DNA of 5,920 bases from Verrucomicrobiales bacterium (GTDB taxonomy: Bacteria; Verrucomicrobiota; Verrucomicrobiia; Verrucomicrobiales; Verrucomicrobiaceae), in the NCBI GenBank assembly GCA_003506995.1, contig DNXB01000294.1:1-5920 (forward strand), in the 5' to 3' direction. A program made the position numbers and the translations under genes. This document shows, one piece after another, positions 1 to 5,600 of the stretch (positions within the stretch are counted from its first letter, which is position 1; each line of letters begins with the position of its first letter). The notes under the pieces were generated by a model. The model ran no database searches and was not told the DNA's origin. It worked only from the letters and a program-made list of their open reading frames with translations.

Positions 1-27
1 CCTCAACAACGGCAAACCACCGCAAAC

Positions 28-42
28 GCTCGCTCCGCGAGC
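28..42 (-). terminator. Compact stem-loop just past the fibronectin gene stop
   Basis: A perfect 6-bp stem with a 3-base loop (GCTCGC-TCC-GCGAGC on the plus strand) begins two bases beyond the TGA stop of the minus-strand fibronectin gene. Its position suits a 3' transcript end. On the minus strand, however, it is followed by GTTTGCGG rather than a T-run, so it is not a classical intrinsic terminator. It could instead be an mRNA 3' stabilising hairpin or a chance palindrome in GC-rich DNA. Confidence 0.25.
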
Positions 43-43
43 C

Positions 44-670
44 TCACGGCGCTCTCTCCACCGCCTCATCGCTCCACGTTCCCGGACCGGCGGCGCCGAT
101 GGCGCGCACGCGGAAGGCATACAGGCTGCCGGGGGTGAGGCTGGCTGCCAGGATCTTGGTGCTGGTGCTCGTCTTGACCGCCTGCCAGGGCGGGCTGCCC
201 TCGTGCAGGCGGCACTCCCACTCGTAGCTGCTCGCCCCGTTCACCGTCTTGCAGCGCAGCTCGATCACCCCCTCGTCCTCCGTGGCCGTGGCGCGGAGAT
301 CGCCCGGGGCGGGCAGCGCCCCGATGGGGGCTCCGCTGCTGCGCAGCGGGAAGCCCGTGCTTTGCAGCGCCACCAGATCGTTCGGCGTCACCGCCTCGCA
401 GTTGTTCGCCCGCGCGGTGATCACCGTGTCCCAGGCCGCCTCCTTGGCGTCGCGCTCCTGGATTTTCATCTTCCAGGCGATCTCCGCCGCGTCCACCGCC
501 GCCTCGGCGGCGGCCAGGTCGTCCTGCGCCGTCTGCATCTGCGCGTCCGTCGGCACGCGGGTGGGGGCGGGGTAGTTCGTGTTGTCGGTCATCGCGGCGA
601 TGTGCGCCGCGCCCAGCACCAGCTTGTCATTCGGCTTCCTCCTGAACAGCTCCAGCTTGAATTTCGTCAT
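44..670 (-). CDS. Small fibronectin type III domain protein with alanine-rich helical N-terminal part
   Basis: This is a 208-aa protein of unknown role. Residues about 1-30 begin MTKFKLELFRRKPNDK. Residues about 44-92 are rich in Ala, Glu and Lys and look like a long amphipathic helix or short coiled coil. Residues about 122-206 read as one fibronectin type III domain: a Pro-rich lead-in, SSYEWECR in the position of strand C, then LTPGSLYAFRVRAIGAAGPG, the classic end of the fold, and a terminal SDE. No signal peptide or membrane segment is visible. The start at 670 is chosen for its good ribosome site (GAGGAG, 7 bases upstream), but the frame stays open and coding-like back to an ATG at 778, giving a possible 244-aa form. 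It follows the helix-turn-helix gene on the same strand and may share its transcript. The fibronectin fold suggests protein or carbohydrate contact. I recall similar small proteins in Verrucomicrobiota but cannot verify this. Confidence 0.8.
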   Translation of the reverse strand: MTKFKLELFRRKPNDKLVLGAAHIAAMTDNTNYPAPTRVPTDAQMQTAQDDLAAAEAAVDAAEIAWKMKIQERDAKEAAWDTVITARANNCEAVTPNDLVALQSTGFPLRSSGAPIGALPAPGDLRATATEDEGVIELRCKTVNGASSYEWECRLHEGSPPWQAVKTSTSTKILAASLTPGSLYAFRVRAIGAAGPGTWSDEAVERAP

Positions 671-778
671 GGTCTTGCTCCTCACATTGGGTTGGTAGGG
701 AGACGGGGCCGGCCCCGAGTCGAATCGCAGCCCTTGGTCCATGAGGAGGGGCGGGCTGGAGTCGTAGCGGAGGGACAT
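671..778 (-). other. In-frame, coding-like extension upstream of the fibronectin gene start
   Basis: From the ATG at 776-778 the frame runs without a stop into the fibronectin gene. Third codon positions are strongly G/C over these 36 codons, which argues for real translation. The peptide has two related motifs, LRYDSS and LRFDSG, separated by PPLLMDQG, then a Pro-rich tail. No good ribosome site precedes 778. Upstream of 778, toward a possible GTG at 809-811, the codon bias falls off. This may be an N-terminal part of the same protein or a short upstream peptide fused in frame. Confidence 0.45.
678..683 (-). promoter_or_regulatory. Ribosome binding site GAGGAG deciding the start at 670
   Basis: On the minus strand GAGGAG stands 7 bases before the ATG at 668-670. 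It is the best Shine-Dalgarno match seen for any start in the window and the reason for preferring that start over the in-frame ATG at 776-778. Confidence 0.6.
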
Positions 779-832
779 GGCGGCGGCGTCTTTCGGTCGG
801 AATCCAATCACAGCCCCCGCGCCGGATCACCG

Positions 833-1177
833 TCATTGGGGTGAACGTCTCGTGTTTTTTCCGCGCTGCGTTTTCAGCGGTCTCTCCGGTGACCGGTCCT
901 CGGGGTGGTCCACCTGATGTTGCAGATGCGCCGCCACCTCCCCAAAGCCGCGCTGCATCGCGCGGCACACAAAGAGAAACGTGCTCAGCTTCATGTCTGT
1001 CAGCGCCCCCTCAAGATTGTGCATTTCCGTGCGGGAAACGCCCACGGAGCCGCCAAAGTTCTCCTGGCTCTCGTTCCTCTCGTTGCGCACCTGGTTCACC
1101 AGCCTGCCAAACAGTTTTTGGTATAGCTCCGCCTCAGTGCGCAGCAATGCGAGAAACTCGTGGGAAGCCTTGCTCAT
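833..1177 (-). CDS. XRE-like helix-turn-helix DNA-binding regulator
   Basis: This is a 114-aa protein, probably a transcription regulator. Residues about 24-85 resemble the XRE/Cro-CI helix-turn-helix: LVNQVRNERNESQENFGG matches the usual RxxRxxSQExLA opening, VGVSRTEMHNLEG matches the recognition helix and turn (GVSRTxIxxLE), and the following helices hold the fold together. Residues about 1-23 form an extra N-terminal helix. The tail from residue 88 is polar, basic and probably disordered. The start at ATG 1177 is preferred because codon bias is poor upstream. A GTG at 1237 would add 20 residues and no clear ribosome site distinguishes the two. It is the upstream member of a minus-strand pair with the fibronectin gene (162-base gap). 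Palindromic 22-bp repeats lie 168 bases upstream of its start and are a plausible, unproven target. The ligand and regulon are unknown. Confidence 0.75.
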   Translation of the reverse strand: MSKASHEFLALLRTEAELYQKLFGRLVNQVRNERNESQENFGGSVGVSRTEMHNLEGALTDMKLSTFLFVCRAMQRGFGEVAAHLQHQVDHPEDRSPERPLKTQRGKNTRRSPQ

Positions 1178-1234
1178 GACAAGCGGGTTGGTTGACTGAT
1201 TCCACCGGGGTGATCGTGCGCTCCAGTGGACAAT

Positions 1235-1298
1235 CACCTAAACCCTAACCTGAATGATGCCTCTTGATCAATCTCATTTTCACCTGTTTTCACCTAAA
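1235..1298 (-). promoter_or_regulatory. Candidate control region of the helix-turn-helix gene
   Basis: Upstream of the regulator there is a 9-bp direct repeat TTTTCACCT at 1277-1285 and 1287-1295 (10-base period, about one helical turn), the palindrome TTGATCAA at 1264-1271, and CACCTAAA twice (1235-1242 and 1291-1298). A weak minus-strand promoter can be drawn with TTGATC (1266-1271) and TAGGGT (1242-1247), 18 bases apart, but the -10 box matches only 3 of 6 positions. The repeats are observed. Operator function is inference. Confidence 0.3.
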
Positions 1299-1344
1299 TC
1301 ATGCCCGCTTGGGCAGCGCACAGCGGCTCCAGGGAACTCAAACA

Positions 1345-1564
1345 CACCCTTGTTTGGGGTCGAACTCACCCTTGTTCGGGGTCGAACTCACCTTTGTTCG
1401 GGGTCGAGCACACCCTTGTTCGGGGTCGAACTCACCCTTGTTCGAGGTCGAGCACACCCTTGTTCGAGGTCGAACACACCTTTGTTCGGGGTCGAGCGCA
1501 CCTTTGTTCGGGGTCGAGCGCACCTTTGTTCGAGGTCGAGCACACCCTTGTTCGGGGTCGAGCA
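1345..1564. repeat. Tandem array of ten 22-bp units, each with a 14-bp palindromic core
   Basis: Ten contiguous units begin at 1345, 1367, 1389, 1411, 1433, 1455, 1477, 1499, 1521 and 1543, all exactly 22 bases. Each starts CACCYTT and continues with a core GTTCGRGGTCGARC, which is an inverted repeat (GTTCGA-GG-TCGAAC in its perfect form, unit six), followed by one variable base. Only five positions vary: 5 (C/T), 11 (C, but T in unit one), 13 (G/A), 20 (A/G) and 22 (T/A/G). Units two and four are identical, as are seven and eight. There are no spacers, so it is not a CRISPR. A 22-bp unit has no stop in several frames, so long spurious reading frames cross it. Possible roles are a phased binding-site array, plasmid-iteron-like DNA or a neutral minisatellite. 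No replication gene is visible. Confidence 0.95.
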
Positions 1565-1608
1565 ACCCGGTCTTTGACCTCAAACAGACCCCTCTTCGAG
1601 CTAAAACG
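1565..1608. repeat. Two degenerate 22-bp copies at the right edge of the array
   Basis: Segments 1565-1586 and 1587-1608 stay in register with the 22-bp array but match it at only about two thirds of positions; the second keeps CTTCGAG and the AAAACG end. A further blurred copy may extend to about 1630. Degenerate units at one edge with a homogeneous core are typical of tandem arrays that turn over by recombination or slippage in the centre. Confidence 0.6.
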
Positions 1609-1746
1609 CCCCTTCCACGACCTAACCCGGCCTTCCATGAAATGCCACAAATCACTCAGGATGAGGATTAAAGACCACAGGATGCCCTTGAACCTGCCTC
1701 CCATTCCCCGAACTGTGGCACAGAGTGAGGTTGAACCGTCCAAACA

Positions 1747-1764
1747 ACTGTTTATATGAACAGT
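1747..1764. promoter_or_regulatory. Palindrome over the 1756 start codon, LexA-box-like
   Basis: ACTGTT-TATATG-AACAGT is a perfect 6-bp inverted repeat with a 6-base centre that contains the ATG of the next gene. Its inner 14 bases (1749-1762) match TGTTC-N4-GAACA, the LexA motif I recall being reported for Verrucomicrobia, at 9 of 10 fixed positions (T for C at 1753). A bound repressor here would block the start region. A near match like this is expected by chance about once in several such windows, so it remains a candidate. Confidence 0.3.
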
Positions 1765-2190
1765 GTGAAAGCCAGCTTTGCCGGAGGCGTCCTCCACAGC
1801 ACCGACTACTTCAGTTCCCGCGACCACGAGGAGGGCCGCGCCTGGCTCGTGCTTTCCAGTTGCGACTGGCATGTGCTCCTCCCACGCCTGCCCGCCTCCC
1901 GCATCACCGTGGCCCACGCCCGGCCCGTGACCGACTGCCAGGAACTCGACGGCTGGCGCTGGCGCTTGGAACTCGGCGGCTGGCACCTCCCGCTGCCCCG
2001 CCGCCAGATCCTCAGCCAGCGCCCCCTGCTGCCTCAGCCCTACACCCACGCCGAGCGCACCCTCACGCTCTACACCCACGAGATGAAAGCCACCTCCGGC
2101 CAGTCTGTTGACTCCACGGCTCCCCGCCGTGTCGGGGGTGGTGCCGTCTGTCTCAAAAGCCTCCAAACCCTCGGCATTGGGCTTCGGTAG
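1756..2190 (+). CDS. Hypothetical protein, probably frameshifted near its 3' end
   Basis: I do not recognise this 144-aa product. It opens MNSVKASFAGGVLHSTDYFS, is rich in Trp, His and Arg (for example WRWRLELGGWHLPLPRRQ at about residues 69-86), and has no signal peptide, membrane segment or known motif that I can see. The case for a real gene is codon use: third positions are overwhelmingly C or G from 1756 to about 2105, much stronger than in the opposing frames. An in-frame stop at 1732-1734 makes the ATG at 1756 the first start, but no ribosome site precedes it. After about 2108 the bias weakens in this frame and becomes better in the next frame, which stays open to 2323. The last 27 residues are therefore probably out-of-frame sequence. 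Removing one base, for instance in the five-G run at 2134-2138, would give a protein of about 188 aa. Confidence 0.6.
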   Translation: MNSVKASFAGGVLHSTDYFSSRDHEEGRAWLVLSSCDWHVLLPRLPASRITVAHARPVTDCQELDGWRWRLELGGWHLPLPRRQILSQRPLLPQPYTHAERTLTLYTHEMKATSGQSVDSTAPRRVGGGAVCLKSLQTLGIGLR

Positions 2191-2323
2191 CATCCGGCCC
2201 GGCCTGCAAATCCACTGCACCTGCCGCCTCTGGCTCGTGCGCGACACCCGGCGCGGAGAGAAAGCCCACGACCAGCAGCGCCGCCTTGAACGCTACCACG
2301 AGCAGCAGCCCGGCGGGTTGTAA
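2108..2323 (+). pseudogene. Continuation of the 1756 gene in another frame (frameshifted 3' part)
   Basis: This 71-codon frame overlaps the end of the preceding gene by 83 bases and takes over its coding signal: third positions are mostly C or G, most clearly from about 2185 to 2320. The peptide includes FGSIRPGLQIHCTCRLWLVR and a charged end, AHDQQRRLERYHEQQPGGL. The only starts are a TTG at 2108 and internal GTGs, none with a ribosome site, so independent translation is unlikely. It is best read as the C-terminal part of the 1756 gene displaced by a one-base insertion (or two-base loss), by a sequencing error at the G-run 2134-2138, or, less likely, by programmed frameshifting. No family is recognised. 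Confidence 0.5.
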
Positions 2324-2637
2324 AGAGGCCACCACCAATCCAGCCCCCTTCAGGCAGCCAGAAGTCACATGGCCTACGGAACACACCGAAAGCACGGAAG
2401 TCTCAAGGCAAAGACACTCCGGTTTCCGTGGGTTCCGCGTATTCCGTAGGCACTCCTTGCCGCATCCAGTTTCCAGCCTCAAGAATCGAGCTGCCAGCAT
2501 CCAGCAATCCTTGCCTTCGGATTCATTACCCGCTTTGGTAGGAAAATACCCGCATGGCATGCCCACCATCCAGCCAATCTGCATCTTCGTCCGCATGGGC
2601 TTGGCGCACTGAACCACCGTTTGGATAACCACTGCCG
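2324..2637. other. 314-base non-coding gap before hsdR
   Basis: Codon bias collapses here in all frames. The gap holds a long imperfect stem-loop (2372-2451), then lower-GC, loosely repetitive sequence with GCATCCAG at 2462-2469 and 2497-2504, TACCCGC at 2527-2533 and 2547-2553, and the palindrome GGCATGCC at 2556-2563. The hsdR promoter is probably here, but I cannot pick convincing -35 and -10 boxes. Confidence 0.6.
2372..2451. repeat. Imperfect inverted repeat with 28-nt arms, intergenic palindrome
   Basis: Arms 2372-2399 and 2424-2451 are complementary at 23 of 28 positions; the outer ten bases (GCCTACGGAA against TTCCGTAGGC) and the inner seven (CACGGAA against TTCCGTG) pair perfectly. 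Inside the 24-base centre a smaller GTCT...AGAC stem (2400-2403 with 2412-2415) can extend the structure. The arms are built from ACGGAA-like words, a style I associate with dispersed intergenic repeats in some environmental bacteria. It could be a non-autonomous palindromic element or a bidirectional stem-loop in the transcripts. No T-run follows, so an intrinsic terminator is not supported. Confidence 0.75.
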
Positions 2638-5600
2638 ATGAAGTTCAACGAAGACTCCAGGGTCAAAATCCCCGCCATCCTCCACCTCACCCGGCTGGGA
2701 TACACCTACCTGTCGTTGAAAGGCCTCGATTGGGACGAATCGAGCAACATCGTCCCCTCGCTTTTCCGGGCGAGTGTGGCCGCGCTCAATCCCACTGCCT
2801 CGCCCGTCGAGATCGAAGCCGCCCTCGGCCAGCTCGACCTCGTCTTGGACAATGAAGACCTCGGCAAGCAGTTCTACGAGAAGATCACGCAGACCTCCGG
2901 GCTGAAAATCATCGACTTCGAGAACCTGGAGCGAAACACCTATCACGTCGTCACCGAGTTCACCTGCAAAAAGGACGACGAAGAGTTCCGCCCGGACATA
3001 ACCCTGCTCATCAACGGCCTGCCTCTCGTCTTCATCGAGGTCAAAAAGCCGAACAATCATGACGGCATGCTCGCGGAGCGTCATCGCATCGTTACGCGGT
3101 TCAAGAACCCCAAGTTCAAGCGGTTCATCAACATCACGCAGCTCATGGTGTTCTCGAACAACATGGAATACGACGACGGCTCCCCTGAGCCGCTCGAAGG
3201 CGCGTTTTATGCGTCCGCGTCCTACGGTGAGCCCGTGTTCAATTACTTCCGCGAGGAAGAGGTGCTGAACCTCGGTCAACTGCTTCAGCCATTCGATCAG
3301 CAAACCGAAGACTTCGTCCTGGCGGACACCAACCTCACCAGCATCAAACACTCGCCCGAGTTCGCCACCAACAAGAACCCGGACACACCGACGAACCGGC
3401 TCAGCACCTCCCTCTTCTCACGCGCCCGTCTCGCCTTCATGCTGCGCTTTGGCATCGCCTATGTGAAGACGGAGACACGGCTGGAGAAGCACGTCATGCG
3501 TTACCCGCAGGTCTTCGCCGCCAAGGCCATCGAGAAGAAACTGGATGCTGGGATTCGCAAAGGCATCATCTGGCATACCCAGGGCAGCGGCAAAACCGCC
3601 CTCGCGTTCTACTGCGTCCACTTCCTCACCGACTACTTCCAGAAGCAGGGCGTCATCCCGAAGTTCTACTTCATCGTGGATCGCATTGATCTCCTGGAAC
3701 AGGCCAGCCGTGAGTTCCGCAGCCGTGGTCTGCATGTCCACACGATCAATTCTCGGGATGAGTTCGCGGCAGACATCAAATCCAACGTCGCTGTCCATAA
3801 CAACGCCGGTCTGCCGGAGATCACCGTCGTCAACATCCAGCGCTTCAAGGACGATTCCGATGTCGTCAAAAACACCGACTACGCCCTCGGCCTTCAGCGG
3901 GTCTATTTCCTGGATGAAGTACACCGCAGCTACAACCCTGAGGGCAGCTTCCTGGCCAATCTCAACCAGTCAGACAGCCAGGCCATCAAGATCGGCCTCA
4001 CCGGCACGCCCTTGCTCAATGCCTCGCTGGCAGGCTCCAAGGACGACGACGGCAACGCCACGCCTCGGGTGGCCTACAACTCCAAGCTCATCTTTGGGGA
4101 CTACATCCACAAATACTATTACAACCGCTCCATCGCCGACGGCTACACGCTGCGGCTGATCCGGGAGGAGATCGAAACGAAGTATAAGATGCAGCTCAAG
4201 GAAACCCTGGAGCAGATCAAGCTGCTCAAGGACATGAAGAACCGGACACTCGTCTATTCACACGAGAAGTTCGTCGAGCCGATGCTCGACTACATCGTTG
4301 AGGACTTCGAGAACTCCCGCGTCATGAAGAACGACTTCACCACCGGGGCCATGGTCATCTGCGACTCCTCCGAGCAGGCGAAGGAGATGGCGCGTCTCTT
4401 TGAAAAGAAGTATGCCGCAGCCGCGGGCGCAAGCCCGGCCCCCGTAGCTGCGAGCGCAAGCTCGTGGTCCGTTCCCCACGGGCTTGCGCACGCGGCTACG
4501 GCGGCAGAAACCCACGGCCTCTATGTCGTGCCCAGACGCACGGTGGCTACCGCCGCCCTCATCCTCCACGACGTCGGCACCAAGAGCGAACGCAAGGAAC
4601 AGGTGGAAGCCTTCAAGGAGGGCAAGATCGACCTCCTCTTTGTCTTCAACATGCTGCTCACTGGCTTCGATGCCGCCCGGCTGAAGAAGCTTTACTTGGG
4701 CCGTATAATCAAAGCACACAATCTGCTTCAGGCCCTCACGCGGGTGAACCGCCCTTATTCAGGCTATCGCTACGGCAGCGTGGTGGATTTCGTCAATATC
4801 GAGGCCGAGTTCGCCAAGACGAACAAAGACTACTTCGACGAACTGCAAAGCGAGCTGGGAGATGAACTGCAAAGCTACTCCGACCTCTTCAAGACCGAGG
4901 CCGAGATCACTGCCGACATTGAGGCGATCAAAGACGCCCTCTTCCACTTCAACACCGAGAACGCCGAGGTCTTCTCCCAGCAGGTCACCCAGATCACCGA
5001 CCGCGCGGAGATGCGAAAGATTGTCAAAGCGCTGAACGACGCCAAGAGCCTCTATAACCTCATCCGTCTCGCGGGCCAATACGAGCTGCTAGCCAAGCTC
5101 GACTTCCGCAAGATCACCCAGCTCTCCACGGAGGCGAACAACCACCTCACCCTGCTGAATCAGCGTGAGGCCCTGGAGCACGCCGACGAAGGCGTGAACA
5201 TCCTGAACATCGCTTTGGAGGATGTGCTCTTCACCTTCCGCAAGGTGTCCCAGGCTGAAATGGTCATCGCTGATGAACTGCGTGAGCAGCTCCGCCGAAC
5301 GCGTGAAGGTCTCGGCGGCAACTTCGACCAGGGTGACCCCGCCTTTGTCACGCTGAAGGAGGAGCTGGAGCGCCTCTTCAAAAAGAAGAACCTCTCCGAG
5401 ATCACCCAGACCGAGATGGTGGAAAACATCAAGACGCTCAAAGACATCCAGGCCCGCGCCCGCGAGCTGGAGCGCAGGAACCAGCTCATCCGGGCCAAGT
5501 ATGCCAACGACGAGAAATACGCCCGGCTGCACAAGCGCCTGCTGGAAAAGGGCGAGCCCACCAAGAGCGAGCGGAAACTCTTCGAGGCTCTCAGTGCCTT

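Noticed and set aside
203..844. 213-codon plus-strand frame opposite the fibronectin gene
   Set aside because: Arg/His/Gly-rich antisense product; the minus strand has a recognisable domain and a good ribosome site.
1241..1250. Telomere-like AACCCTAACC
   Set aside because: A single short occurrence in a bacterial intergenic region; no tandem repeat, most likely chance.
1345..1564. CRISPR array
   Set aside because: The units abut with no unique spacers, are only 22 bp, and no cas genes are present.
1345..1564. Plasmid replication origin with iterons
   Set aside because: Unit size and number would fit, but there is no rep gene, AT-rich stretch or DnaA box nearby in the window, so only the possibility is noted.
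1254..1759. Long open frames of 100-150 codons across the 22-bp array, three on the plus strand and one on the minus strand
   Set aside because: The 22-bp unit has no stop in these frames and 22 is not a multiple of three, so the frames cycle through the same repeated peptide. They are products of the repeat, with no ribosome site or codon bias.
1432..2247. 271-codon minus-strand frame opposite the 1756 gene
   Set aside because: It runs through the tandem array into antisense of the plus-strand gene; third-position bias supports the plus strand, and the product is Gly/Ala/Val-rich as expected of an antisense shadow.
2479..3351. 290-codon minus-strand frame over the start of hsdR
   Set aside because: Antisense of a clearly homologous HsdR N-terminus; its composition is typical of a shadow frame.
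4838..4885. Internal 24-base duplication in hsdR giving DELQSELG then DELQSYSD
   Set aside because: As far as I recall, the DELQSELGDE stretch is ordinary for this HsdR subtype, so it is not a recent duplication of interest.
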